Source: an uncultured Pseudobutyrivibrio sp. (GTDB lineage: Bacteria; Bacillota; Clostridia; Lachnospirales; Lachnospiraceae). Taken from it: DNA of 33,640 nt. The translations under genes were made by a program, and so were the position numbers. The stretch spans positions 1 through 33,640 of the forward strand of contig CAMJBT010000035.1 of NCBI GenBank assembly GCA_946403965.1, in the 5' to 3' direction. The notes beneath the pieces are model-generated. The model worked only from the letters and a program-made list of their open reading frames with translations, had not been told where the DNA came from and did not search any database. Shown here in pieces: positions 8,012-16,057 of this stretch; position 1 is the first letter of the stretch, and every line of letters starts with the position of its first letter.

Positions 8012-8716
8012 ATGACTAAAAAAGATATGCTAAAAATGTTGCACGACGAAGAACCAATTTTACGTGCAGAAATTACCGCTCTTTATTCAGTCCTTGATCA
8101 CAAGCTTGGACTTCACGGTGCAGATGTGCCAATCACCTTTGGAATGGATGAAAAGGCTTTGGGCTCATATATGCCACCATCTTACGACGATGAAGAACAA
8201 TTCCAGTTCTCACTATTCTTTATTGGATTTTGCCTAAATGAGCAGCTTTCAAAAACAGACAGAGTAAACCTCTACAAGCATGAATATGCTCATTACATGA
8301 CAAGACATATCAGTATTCCAGAACAATACAACTGGCAGCCAGGTGTTCACGGAAGCGCTTGGAAGTATTGCTGCTCTCTTATCGGAGCTATCCCATCTGA
8401 TTATTATATCGAGGGTCAGAGCCTGAAAAAAGTAGACTACGATTCAGTACTTACACGCCCTAGTGTTGACCACAAGCAGGTTCAGATGCTTGATACCTAC
8501 CGTACTCAGCGCATGTACAAGAATATGGAAAATTCCAAGATTAAATATGAAATAGGAGATGAAGTTACTCATCCAAAGTTTGGAAATGGAATTGTAAAAG
8601 ATATAGAAAAACAACCATCTTCTGTGAGACTTCACATAGCATTTGGTGACGAAATCAAAGTCATCGACCAGAAGTGGCTTGCAAAAACCGGCTACAAAAA
8701 AATGTCAGAACGCTAG
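8012..8716 (+). CDS. Putative HExxH (SprT-like) protein with C-terminal Tudor-like domain
   Basis: 234 residues. A metalloprotease-type HEYAH motif at 90-94 follows LSKTDRVNLYK, and a GVHGSAWKYCC segment follows, as in SprT-like/minigluzincin proteins; zinc binding is inferred. The C-terminus (182-225) reads GDEVTHPKFGNGIVKDIEKQ, the GDxVxHxxFGxGxV pattern of the Tudor-like domain found at the end of UvrD/PcrA helicases and CarD-like proteins. The combination suggests a nucleic-acid- or RNA-polymerase-associated peptidase, but that is speculation. The start is ATG at 8012 with AAGGAG seven bases upstream and the promoter at 7951. It is one of only two convincing plus-strand genes here and is monocistronic. 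Confidence 0.8.
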   Translation: MTKKDMLKMLHDEEPILRAEITALYSVLDHKLGLHGADVPITFGMDEKALGSYMPPSYDDEEQFQFSLFFIGFCLNEQLSKTDRVNLYKHEYAHYMTRHISIPEQYNWQPGVHGSAWKYCCSLIGAIPSDYYIEGQSLKKVDYDSVLTRPSVDHKQVQMLDTYRTQRMYKNMENSKIKYEIGDEVTHPKFGNGIVKDIEKQPSSVRLHIAFGDEIKVIDQKWLAKTGYKKMSER

Positions 8717-8721
8717 CTCAA

Positions 8722-8769
8722 AAAAGGCCAGAATTACTCATCAATTAAGATGATTAATTCTAGCCTTTT
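8722..8769. terminator. Bidirectional terminator between the HExxH gene and shikimate kinase
   Basis: A long near-perfect inverted repeat: AAAAGGC and AGAATTA pair with TAATTCT and GCCTTTT, with an inner CATC/GATG stem. T-runs occur at the end on both strands. It lies between two convergent stop codons and can serve both. Confidence 0.85.
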
Positions 8770-8775
8770 CATTTA

Positions 8776-9273
8776 TTATGAAATTTTTTCTAATACTGAC
8801 GCTAATGTTGCTTCCAAATCCAATCCATATTCATCTACAATAACATCAGCATATTTTTCGTATAAAGGAACACGCTCTTCATACAAAGACTTAAGATTCT
8901 GACCATCCTTCAAAACCACTCCACGTCCCTTCAAGCTACCAAGACGACTATCAAGAGTTTCGTAATCAAGCTTCAAATAAACCACTGTCCCAATTTCCTT
9001 CAAGTGCTCCATAGCCCCTTGTCCGTAGATTACACTACCACCTGTAGCAATAACTGTTTTTGTTGTCTCAATACTAGCATTCACATCATTTTCGATTTTA
9101 AGGAAGCCATCCACACCATCCTCGGCTATGATTTCCTTCAAAAGTCTCTTCTCTCGCTTCTGTATCAGTAAATCCGCATCTACGAATTCGTACCCCAACT
9201 CCTTCGCAAGCACAACTCCTAAAGTACTTTTACCAACCCCCGGCATACCAATCAAAACGATGTTCTCTTTCAT
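8776..9273 (-). CDS. aroK: Shikimate kinase
   Basis: 165 residues, the usual length. It phosphorylates shikimate to shikimate 3-phosphate in the chorismate pathway (cytoplasmic, ATP-dependent). Seen: the P-loop GMPGVGKST at 9-17, the FVDADLLIQ substrate-binding Asp region after GYE, and ATGGSVIYG containing the conserved glycine pair that binds shikimate. The usual RPL near the C-terminus is replaced by KGRGVVLK, a mild deviation. The ATG follows AAGGA, and an extended -10 promoter lies upstream. No other aromatic pathway gene is adjacent, so it stands alone. Confidence 0.9.
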   Translation of the reverse strand: MKENIVLIGMPGVGKSTLGVVLAKELGYEFVDADLLIQKREKRLLKEIIAEDGVDGFLKIENDVNASIETTKTVIATGGSVIYGQGAMEHLKEIGTVVYLKLDYETLDSRLGSLKGRGVVLKDGQNLKSLYEERVPLYEKYADVIVDEYGLDLEATLASVLEKIS

Positions 9274-9313
9274 AAAGCCTAATCCTTTCTTCGCCTAAAC
9301 TAAAATTGAAACC

Positions 9314-9322
9314 ATTATACCA
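9314..9322 (-). promoter_or_regulatory. Extended -10 promoter of shikimate kinase
   Basis: Minus strand TGgTATAAT (-10 hexamer 9314-9319). No good -35 is visible, but the TGn extension and the perfect -10, about 40 bp before the start codon, support a promoter. Confidence 0.55.
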
Positions 9323-9432
9323 AACCCACCACCAATTTTCTTTATAAATTTCTCCAAAATCTTAATTCCGTCACTATCCACACGAATATCCCTACACTAA
9401 TTGTCTAACCAATCCTGCCAGCCATTTCACTC

Positions 9433-10048
9433 TATATATGGGCCTGTACCCACCCCCCTGCCATACCTCGGCACTCGGCTCAACCCACTTCAACCTTAGC
9501 AAAGCCCCAAAATTTGCATTTTCTAAATACTACTTCTTCGCTTTTTTATTGGTAGGTGTTCTTTCAAAGTTTTACAATTCTCTCAGTTTTGTATGCCCTG
9601 CACAGACACAGCTGAAAACATATATAAATGTCTCCACATCCAGACTCAGGGTTAATTGGGCGATTTTGGAATGCGCCTAGAAAAATAATAAGCAGATTTT
9701 GAATATTTAGGCAGCTGCCGCTAGGACGGCGGCAGCAGGGAGCACTTGAGACACGATGTCGAATGTGTCCCGGTGACTAAATATACAAAATCTGCTTATT
9801 TAATTTTTCTTGGCAAATGGAATATGAGCCCAATTAACCCTGAGTCTGAATGTGGAGGCATTTGCATAGACTACATTCTGTGTCTGTGCAGTTCACACAC
9901 TCCTTCGAGAATTGTAAAAGCTATGAAAGTACACCTACGAAAGCTCAGAAGCAGCATTAAGAAAATGCAAAATTCTTGGTCAATCATGCCAAGGTTGAAG
10001 TGGGTTGGGCCGAGTGCAGAGGCATGGCAGGGGACAGGCCCATATATA
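9433..10048. repeat. 616-bp imperfect palindrome with forked tip
   Basis: The whole stretch between shikimate kinase and the lysozyme gene is one collinear inverted repeat centred near 9744. Perfectly matching blocks are 9433-9447/10034-10048 (15), 9455-9464/10024-10033 (10), 9481-9497/9991-10007 (17), 9570-9582/9907-9919 (13), 9600-9611/9878-9889 (12) and 9641-9661/9828-9848 (21); 9687-9710/9777-9800 pairs at 23 of 24. Paired positions sum to 19481-19489 throughout, so the arms have almost no net indels. The tip holds two small hairpins: GCTGCCGC/GCGGCAGC (9714-9736) and GACAC/GTGTC (9750-9768). No gene is evident inside. It could be a palindromic mobile element (MITE), an inverted duplication or a large structured RNA. 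Confidence 0.85.
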
Positions 10049-10052
10049 AAAT

Positions 10053-10083
10053 GGAGAGCCAATCAAATTTGATTAGACTCTCC
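10053..10083 (-). terminator. Probable terminator of the lysozyme gene
   Basis: GGAGAG pairs with CTCTCC, enclosing the palindrome AATCAAATTTGATT. On the minus strand it is followed by ATTTTATATA, a weak T-tract. It lies about 40 bp after the lysozyme stop. Confidence 0.6.
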
Positions 10084-10120
10084 AAGGATATACTGATCAC
10101 TGTGATGGTGATTTCTGTAT

Positions 10121-11773
10121 TTATTTTTTAGTTGTGGCTTTTGGTGCTGGAGCTGTTGCAATTACAACACCTGTTTCGTTTGTCTGGTAGAGGTTGTCGC
10201 CAATTTGAACTACCTGGTTAACAACAAGCTTGCCATCTGGGCCGAATACGAACTGGTCATTGCCAATCTTTACAACCTGATTTGCTACGATTTTACCATC
10301 TGCGCCAGCGTAGTAAACGCCGTCCTTCTCCTGGATAACTCCTGTAGCCATCACACCGTTAGCTCCAAAGTAGTAGGTTGCATTTCCAATTGTCTGGAAG
10401 CCTGTCTGCATCTTTCCATCTGCACCGAAGAAATAGTTTGCTCCGTTGACGTTGACCATGCCAACCTGCATCTGTCCTGCTTCGTTGAAGTAATATACGC
10501 TCTTTTCAATAGGAACGAGACCAGTAACACGATGAGCATCTTTTGGATCTAAGTAGTAAGTGCCTGTAGCATCTTTCCACCAACCCTTAAAGAGCTTGCC
10601 ATTGTCATTTGGATTGAACATGTATGTAAGCTTATTGAGCTCAACCCAGCCAACCTGTCTGAAGCCTTGCTCATTGAAATAGTATGTGTCTTTATCGATT
10701 GTAGTAAGACCAATAACCATGTGACCGTCTGTTGGGTCAAGGTAACGAACACCAATTGCTGGATCTGACCACCATCCAGTATAAAGCTTTCCGTTCTCAG
10801 CTGGATTAAAGAGGAATGTGTTGCCACCAAGCTCTAACCAACCTGTCTGAAGCTGTGCAGCCTCGTTGAAGTAATAAATACCTTTGTCGATTGTGTTAAG
10901 ACCTGTGACTGCATTACCTGTGCCAGGCATAAAGTAGTATGCACCTGTCTCGTCAGCAAACCATCCGAATGTAACAACACCTGTTGTAGGATCAGTGTGA
11001 TATTTCACGCCTGCAATATCAACCCATCCAAACTGTCTACGGTAATCATTGTAGAAGAATGTATTGCCATTTCCTAAATCAAGTAAGCCAACCTGTGGGA
11101 TAAATGCTGTATAATCCTTTGCAGCAATATTCATATCAACTCTTCCTGCGATACCTGGCACTGCCCCGCCAGATGAATACTGCCAGATTGCCCAACCTGC
11201 GATATCATTGTGATCTGAATACTGAGCAATCCACTTGTCATACATAAGACCTGATGTAAAGTGTGACTTATAGAAATTTGTATATGTATAAAGGATTGGA
11301 GTGTATCCAGCCTGTGCAATGATGCTACAGAATGTATTAGCCATTGCTGTACATGTGTTGGCATCAAGGCCCTTCTGGAGCTTGTCCTCCATATCATAAG
11401 CGATTGGGAAATTAATGTGATATGGCTCAATCCACTGAAGCACAAGTGCTGCCTCCTGTGCTGCCTGCTCTACTGTAGTGGCATATGAATAAATATATAC
11501 ACCAGTACGAACGCCAGCTGCCTGAGCGCCTGTAACGTTTGTTGCAAAGTATGGGTCAATTCCGCTCTTTGTGCTACCAACCTTTACAAAGGTGTAGCCA
11601 ACCCCTGACTGTGCAACTGCCGCCCAGTTAATGTTGCCCTGATATTTGGAAACATCAATTCCCTGATTACCAGCAGCATTAGCTGTCAGTGACACAGAAA
11701 AAGTCATTGCAACTGCCAATGCTAAAGCAGTGAATGACTTCGCAAAGTTCTTAATTCTAAATAATTTTTTCAC
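10121..11773 (-). CDS. Secreted GH25 lysozyme with C-terminal cell-wall-binding repeats
   Basis: 550 residues. A signal peptide (about 1-33, ending TANA-AG) is followed by a glycoside hydrolase family 25 muramidase domain (about 36-225). Catalytic acids are visible: D40 in GIDVSKYQG, and D127 and E129 in AYDMED. Residues ~228-540 are tandem aromatic/Gly repeats of the choline/glucan-binding type (GLTTIDKDTYYFNEQGFRQVGW and related units) that anchor enzymes to wall polymers. It should cleave peptidoglycan outside the cell, in wall turnover or competition. The start codon is GTG, seven bases after AGGAGG; no in-frame ATG fits better. An operator-like dyad lies upstream. Likely a single-gene unit. 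Confidence 0.94.
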   Translation of the reverse strand: MKKLFRIKNFAKSFTALALAVAMTFSVSLTANAAGNQGIDVSKYQGNINWAAVAQSGVGYTFVKVGSTKSGIDPYFATNVTGAQAAGVRTGVYIYSYATTVEQAAQEAALVLQWIEPYHINFPIAYDMEDKLQKGLDANTCTAMANTFCSIIAQAGYTPILYTYTNFYKSHFTSGLMYDKWIAQYSDHNDIAGWAIWQYSSGGAVPGIAGRVDMNIAAKDYTAFIPQVGLLDLGNGNTFFYNDYRRQFGWVDIAGVKYHTDPTTGVVTFGWFADETGAYYFMPGTGNAVTGLNTIDKGIYYFNEAAQLQTGWLELGGNTFLFNPAENGKLYTGWWSDPAIGVRYLDPTDGHMVIGLTTIDKDTYYFNEQGFRQVGWVELNKLTYMFNPNDNGKLFKGWWKDATGTYYLDPKDAHRVTGLVPIEKSVYYFNEAGQMQVGMVNVNGANYFFGADGKMQTGFQTIGNATYYFGANGVMATGVIQEKDGVYYAGADGKIVANQVVKIGNDQFVFGPDGKLVVNQVVQIGDNLYQTNETGVVIATAPAPKATTKK

Positions 11774-11808
11774 CTCATTACCTCCTAGAAAACTTCTGTG
11801 TTAATTCT

Positions 11809-11853
11809 ATCATATTCACCATCTGTTTTTACCTAAATTTTACTAAAATTTAG
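11809..11853 (-). promoter_or_regulatory. Possible promoter and operator dyad of the lysozyme gene
   Basis: Minus strand TATGAT (11809-11814) is a good -10. At the -35 position lies a perfect 10-bp dyad, CTAAATTTTA and its complement around one central base (11833-11853). A protein bound there would block the promoter. The -35 itself is poor, so an activator is also possible. Confidence 0.45.
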
Positions 11854-11985
11854 AAAAAAAACACAAACCGATTACTATTTTGGCAAGGCCAGGAACAGTT
11901 TTTAAATTTTAGATTATCACCCTATAGTGAACTAAAAGTCGACATTACCATACTTGCTCTGAAGAATATCCTTTAGTTGATAAAA

Positions 11986-12069
11986 ATGAATATATGTCGA
12001 ATTGTGGCAGTGTATAGATTTATTTTACCTGACGCTTCGATTAGACTGGCTGGTGGAAGAAGCATGTAA
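11986..12069 (+). pseudogene. Remnant resembling the C-terminal region of biotin synthase (BioB)
   Basis: A 27-codon plus-strand reading frame encodes IVAVYRFILPDASIRLAGGR followed by SM and a stop. This strongly resembles the conserved late segment of BioB (E. coli reads [21 protein letters not shown]). Upstream in this frame a stop occurs four codons before the ATG, and the ~40 residues that normally follow GR are missing, so it is a fragment and not a gene. The stop lies inside the terminator hairpin of the neighbouring operon. The assignment is from memory of the family; another radical-SAM protein is possible. Confidence 0.5.
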
Positions 12070-12105
12070 GAAAAAGCTCTCATTGCTGAGAGCTTTTTCT
12101 TACAT
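12064..12105. terminator. Bidirectional terminator at the end of the hisC operon
   Basis: A perfect 19-bp stem with a 4-nt loop (arms 12064-12082 and 12087-12105), core AAAAAGCTCTCA / TGAGAGCTTTTT, gives a T-run on both strands. It overlaps the last codons of the DUF6472-like gene. Confidence 0.9.
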
Positions 12106-12294
12106 TTGATGTCGAACAACTTTATATTCATCTCCATTGACGAAATAAGGACATTCTCTGTAGTGCCCAGAGACTAGACGAACATAATCATCCTCATCCA
12201 TGTCCATCTCGCAGTAGTACTGCTCATCCTCTTCATCCCATACAAAATTATTACAATATTCACAAGCCGTTTGGCTGTTCTTTTTCTTTGCCAT
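12100..12294 (-). CDS. Small four-cysteine protein, DUF6472-like
   Basis: 64 residues. C11-x2-C14, C28 and C48 (in ACEYCNNF, YYCEMDMDEDD and ECPYF) could bind zinc or another metal. The pattern, ending DEYKVVRHQM, matches a small family (DUF6472) of unknown function found in Lachnospiraceae. The ATG is preceded by TTGGAGG seven bases upstream. It is the last gene of the operon that begins with hisC, 32 bp after the 59-residue membrane peptide, and its stop lies in the terminator stem. Confidence 0.85.
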   Translation of the reverse strand: MAKKKNSQTACEYCNNFVWDEEDEQYYCEMDMDEDDYVRLVSGHYRECPYFVNGDEYKVVRHQM

Positions 12295-12326
12295 AGATTA
12301 GACCTCCAACAAGTACAAACTACAAT

Positions 12327-12506
12327 CTAAACTACTAGCCAGCGAATTAATCCACCTATGAGTACTGCCACCATCATAGCCATCAACATAATAGCATATT
12401 GATAATCCTGACGTGCCTTTCCCCACTTGGTGTTTGAAATCAAAATATAAATTGCAAGACCCGCTATAATTGCAGCCACATTAATTAACATATTTACTGT
12501 GTTCAT
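12327..12506 (-). CDS. Small two-segment membrane protein, hypothetical
   Basis: A 59-residue reading frame, MNTVNMLINVAAIIAGLAIY onward, ends in GGLIRWLVV. There are two hydrophobic segments (about 5-24 and 37-57) separated by a polar loop with SNTKWGKARQDYQ. It starts three bases after the stop codon of the multidrug-export family gene and lies in the gap before the DUF6472-like gene, so it is probably translated by coupling; its own ribosome site is weak. The family is unknown. Confidence 0.7.
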   Translation of the reverse strand: MNTVNMLINVAAIIAGLAIYILISNTKWGKARQDYQYAIMLMAMMVAVLIGGLIRWLVV

Positions 12507-12509
12507 AAA

Positions 12510-13004
12510 TTATACCGTGATTCCGAAAATTGCTCCAAAGCCAAGGGTGCAAGCAAGACCAATTATTGTTCCAGCTAGTGCGATACCACATACAACTGCA
12601 AAAATTGCTGATTTAAAATCCATATCAAGAATAGATGCAGCAAGAGTTCCTGTCCAACCACCTGTACCTGGAAGTGGTATACCTACAAAAAGCATAAGTG
12701 CAGCGAAGAGTCCACGACCTGCTTTTGCCTGAAGTTTCTGGCCACCCTTCTCTCCTTTTTCAAGACAGAAAGTAAAGAACCCTCCGATAACTGGCTTATC
12801 CTTACCCCATTCCAAAACCTTACGGGCAAAGAAATATATAATTGGCATTGGAATCATATTTCCAATAGCAATAATAATATAGGCTGTTAGTAAATTAAAT
12901 GATGGATCTACAGCACTTTTGATATAATATGCTGCTGGAATAGCGCCTCTAAGCTCTACAAGTGGTACCATCGAAATAAAAAAAACATACAAATAATTCT
13001 TCAT
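12510..13004 (-). CDS. Putative small multidrug export protein (PF06695 family)
   Basis: 164 residues with four or five membrane segments. The N-terminus ISMVPLVELRGAIPAAY is the signature of the Sm_multidrug_ex (COG2426) family; GIPLPGTGGWTGTLAAS in the middle is also typical. Transport of drugs is only a family label; the true substrate is unknown. AGGAGA lies six bases before ATG. It follows hisC by 15 bp. Confidence 0.88.
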   Translation of the reverse strand: MKNYLYVFFISMVPLVELRGAIPAAYYIKSAVDPSFNLLTAYIIIAIGNMIPMPIIYFFARKVLEWGKDKPVIGGFFTFCLEKGEKGGQKLQAKAGRGLFAALMLFVGIPLPGTGGWTGTLAASILDMDFKSAIFAVVCGIALAGTIIGLACTLGFGAIFGITV

Positions 13005-13019
13005 TAATATTCTCCTGAC

Positions 13020-14081
13020 TTACTTTTTAACTATATCTTTAAGCGCATTTATAAGTGTCTCCATCTCCTGGTCTGTACCTATGCTGATACGCAGATAATC
13101 TGCTATACGAGCTGGCTTACTGAAATGACGAACAAAAATGCCCTGCTTTTTCAATTCATCAAATATCTGAACTGCATTTACAGATTCATGTTTTGCGAAT
13201 ATAAAATTGCTCATAGAATCTGGGAATGAAAATCCTAATTCCTTGAGTCTTGTCTTTGTCCACTCACGAGTGACTATGACGTCATTTACTCTTGCTTTAA
13301 AATATGAATCATCCTCTATAGAAGCTACGCCTGCCTTTAATGTGACTGCATCCATTGTGTATGAATTAAATGAATATTTGCAATCAGAAAGATACTTTAT
13401 GAGCTGTGAATTACCCATAGCATATCCTATACGATTTCCAGCCATAGCTCTAGATTTAGAGAAGGTTCTGACAACAAGAACATTATCGTATTTACGAATC
13501 AAATCTATACATGATTTAGAACCAAAATCTACATATGCCTCATCGATTATAATCACGCACTCAGGATGAGCCTTTACTATACTTTCAAAGAAATCTACTG
13601 GCTCAGAAATACCAGTTGGTGCATTTGGATTTGGAATAACTATTCCACCACAAGGCTGTTGATAGTCTTCCATAACGATTTTGAAATCTTCGTCTAAAGG
13701 CTGCTGCTTATATGGGATTCTGAAAAGTTCAGCCCATACATCATAAAAAGAATATGTTATGTCTGGAAAAAGAACTGGCTTGTCAGAATTGAAGAATGTC
13801 AAAAAGCTCATTGCTAAAACATCATCTGAACCTACGCCAACAAAAACCTGTGAAGAATCCAAACCATGATAATTAGCAATAGCATCCACTAAAATACTAC
13901 ATGCTGGATCTGGGTATTTCCTAAGTTCATTTGTATCGAACTGCGAAATGACCTTTCTAACCCCTTCACTAGGTGGGTAAGGATTTTCATTAGTGTTAAG
14001 CTTGATTATCTTTGCCTGCTTTGGTTGTTCGCCTGGAGTGTAAGGAACTACTCTGCGAACATTCTCTGTCCAACTTGCCAT
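13020..14081 (-). CDS. hisC: Histidinol-phosphate aminotransferase
   Basis: 353 residues, the normal length. It is a class I/II PLP aminotransferase that converts imidazole-acetol phosphate to histidinol phosphate in histidine synthesis (with glutamate as amino donor). Seen: LNTNENPYPPSEGV at the N-terminus, NPNAPTG at 151-157, D180 and Y183 in IIDEAYVDF, and the PLP lysine K209 in RTFSKSRAMAGNRIG. It lies alone, with no other his gene nearby; closely related enzymes also act on aromatic amino acids, so the exact substrate is slightly uncertain. AGAGGGA precedes the ATG. It heads the operon with the export-family protein and two small genes. Confidence 0.92.
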   Translation of the reverse strand: MASWTENVRRVVPYTPGEQPKQAKIIKLNTNENPYPPSEGVRKVISQFDTNELRKYPDPACSILVDAIANYHGLDSSQVFVGVGSDDVLAMSFLTFFNSDKPVLFPDITYSFYDVWAELFRIPYKQQPLDEDFKIVMEDYQQPCGGIVIPNPNAPTGISEPVDFFESIVKAHPECVIIIDEAYVDFGSKSCIDLIRKYDNVLVVRTFSKSRAMAGNRIGYAMGNSQLIKYLSDCKYSFNSYTMDAVTLKAGVASIEDDSYFKARVNDVIVTREWTKTRLKELGFSFPDSMSNFIFAKHESVNAVQIFDELKKQGIFVRHFSKPARIADYLRISIGTDQEMETLINALKDIVKK

Positions 14082-14127
14082 GCTTCTCCCTCTTATTTAT
14101 GCCACTATAAAAACGGTTACAATAATT

Positions 14128-14187
14128 GTGGGCAAAAAAGGCCCACAAGAAGTTACATAGCTGACAAATATTATTCGTCAACTATGT
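14128..14187 (-). terminator. Two adjacent hairpins after the L,D-transpeptidase gene
   Basis: ACATAG-TGAC pairs with GTCA-CTATGT (14155-14187), and GTGGGC pairs with GCCCAC (14128-14146). They lie just after the transpeptidase stop. Neither is followed by a clean T-run on the minus strand; the only six-T stretch is in the loop of the second hairpin. Termination is plausible but not clear. Confidence 0.4.
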
Positions 14188-14198
14188 GTTTTATTATA

Positions 14199-15935
14199 TT
14201 AAGGTGCAACTGGTGCTGGAGCCTCTGGAGCTGGTACTGCTCCCTCTTCTGGCTGTGCCTCAGTTGCGGCTGCAGCGGCTGCGGCAGCTTGCTCCTTTAA
14301 GGTCTGAAGTGTCTGTTCAGCGTTAACTAAATCCTGATAGTTTGTAACAAGAGCTTTCTGCTCCTCTGAAAGTGAATCATATTTCTGTCTGGCAGCCACA
14401 ATTTTTGGCTCAGCTTCAAGTGTGACTGTCTCAATATCGGCAATAAGATTCATGCAATCGATATATGGATTCTGAAGTTTGAAATTCTGTTCTTCTGTAT
14501 CACCAGTATAGAAAACAATAACTGGCCAACCTGCCTCTACTATATCATATATCTTTTCTGCCTTTGCCAAAGGAAGATTTACACATCCATGGCTTCCGCT
14601 TGTTTTGTAAAGTGCACCGCCAAACTTTGAACGCCATGTAGCATCGTGTAAGCCTTCTCCTAAGTTGAACGGCATCCAGAAATTAACATGAGATTCGTAG
14701 TTGTCGCCTCTAAGTGTAGCATCCTTTTGTTTGTAGGCAATTGGATAAACACCTGTATGAGTACCATGGCCCTTTGAAATATTTCCTGAAACACAAGGAG
14801 AATCAAGAACCATTTCTCCATTTTTGTAAACATATACATGCTGTGTTGTAAGATTTACCTCTACATATGAGTCACCATAGTCTGTAGAACCATGGCTTGT
14901 TCCTTTATATAGATATGTAAAATCACGAGTGACATCCTCACCTGCTTTTAAATCTGCAATAATAGCATCGATTTCGCCCTCATAAGCAATTCTCCATCCG
15001 AATGAACCAGCAGGAACTGTAACCTGCTCCCCTTCAGTTGTGGTAAACTCTTTCTTTTTTCCATAGGTGTTGTATTTATCACCCATTGAATTAACATACT
15101 CGCCTATAGCATCCCTATTGAAGCTTACTTTGAAATTTTCATCCCATGTAAGGAAGCTTGCTCTTGTTTCCAATGGAATATCCTCTGTGATTCCATCACC
15201 AAGATCATAGTGAATGTCAACATCCATGTATTTGTTAAGCTTTTTAGCTGCTGCCTTTATGTTTTTATCATCTGCCTTTACATTTGGTTTGTTGTAGCAA
15301 GTACCATCTGCAAGATTGATGGTTGTATCAAGATTTTCAACAGCATAGATAATAGCCTCTTCAACGCCCTCTTCGTCGATTCTGTCTCCATAAAACTCTC
15401 CGATGATGACAAATGAAGAACCATCAAATTTGATATATGCATCCTCTGACTCGTGTGTAGACTTTTGATTTGAAAAATCCAAACTTGAAGCAACAGCCTT
15501 CACCTTTGCTGGATCGTAAGAATTTCCAGTAGCTGTGTAGTACTCTGCAGGTATGATAAGACGTCCAATCCAATTCAAACCTGACTGATTGTCAAGAACA
15601 TCCTGAACCTCTGAAGCATCATAATTAACATCAACGCCAAGATCTGCCGCACTAACTTCGTTTACAACTTTGCCATTAGCATCCTCGAATGAAATCGTGT
15701 AGTCGTCTGCATTTTCTAATATCTTTTCATAGGTGCTCTGAGCATTTCTAAAAGATGCACCAACACCATTAACAGTACTACGGATATAGAAGTGCTTTGA
15801 GAAAAATACACAGCCTATTAAATACACAAATAAAACAATGCCCGCTGTAATTCCAAGCTTAAGCATTGTTTCCTGATCTATATAGTACTTTTTAAACTTA
15901 TTCTTTCTATGAGTCTTTTTCTTCACCTTACTCAT
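14199..15935 (-). CDS. L,D-transpeptidase (YkuD) with N-terminal membrane anchor
   Basis: 578 residues. A basic N-terminus and a membrane segment (about 28-45, GITAGIVLFVYLIGCVFF) anchor it; residues ~60-340 resemble the PG_binding_4-type domain; the YkuD catalytic domain spans about 357-478, with H430, H449 and nucleophile C451 in SGSHGCVNLPL. It would form 3-3 peptidoglycan cross-links outside the cell. After the catalytic domain comes a helical segment (SLSEEQKALVTNYQDLVNAE) and a low-complexity Ala/Pro/Glu tail (about 545-578). GAGGG lies six bases before the ATG. Confidence 0.93.
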   Translation of the reverse strand: MSKVKKKTHRKNKFKKYYIDQETMLKLGITAGIVLFVYLIGCVFFSKHFYIRSTVNGVGASFRNAQSTYEKILENADDYTISFEDANGKVVNEVSAADLGVDVNYDASEVQDVLDNQSGLNWIGRLIIPAEYYTATGNSYDPAKVKAVASSLDFSNQKSTHESEDAYIKFDGSSFVIIGEFYGDRIDEEGVEEAIIYAVENLDTTINLADGTCYNKPNVKADDKNIKAAAKKLNKYMDVDIHYDLGDGITEDIPLETRASFLTWDENFKVSFNRDAIGEYVNSMGDKYNTYGKKKEFTTTEGEQVTVPAGSFGWRIAYEGEIDAIIADLKAGEDVTRDFTYLYKGTSHGSTDYGDSYVEVNLTTQHVYVYKNGEMVLDSPCVSGNISKGHGTHTGVYPIAYKQKDATLRGDNYESHVNFWMPFNLGEGLHDATWRSKFGGALYKTSGSHGCVNLPLAKAEKIYDIVEAGWPVIVFYTGDTEEQNFKLQNPYIDCMNLIADIETVTLEAEPKIVAARQKYDSLSEEQKALVTNYQDLVNAEQTLQTLKEQAAAAAAAATEAQPEEGAVPAPEAPAPVAP

Positions 15936-16011
15936 TTTAATCCCTCAACATTAATAAATGTTTGACTTCTCGAATCTATACTCGTTCCGAGTGATAGTTT
16001 ACAGGAAACCA

Positions 16012-16041
16012 GGGCGTAAAAACCACTAAAGTTTTTACCCC
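16012..16041 (-). terminator. Weak terminator candidate after hslO
   Basis: GTAAAAAC pairs with GTTTTTAC, extended by GGG/CCC with one bulge. It lies 17 bp after the hslO stop on the minus strand. The following sequence is not T-rich, so efficiency is doubtful. Confidence 0.4.
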
Positions 16042-16057
16042 AGAACTTCCCAAATCA

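Noticed and set aside
9438..10072. Short proteins inside the large palindrome
   Set aside because: The frames exist on both arms because the arms are copies of each other; no ribosome sites, no recognisable family.
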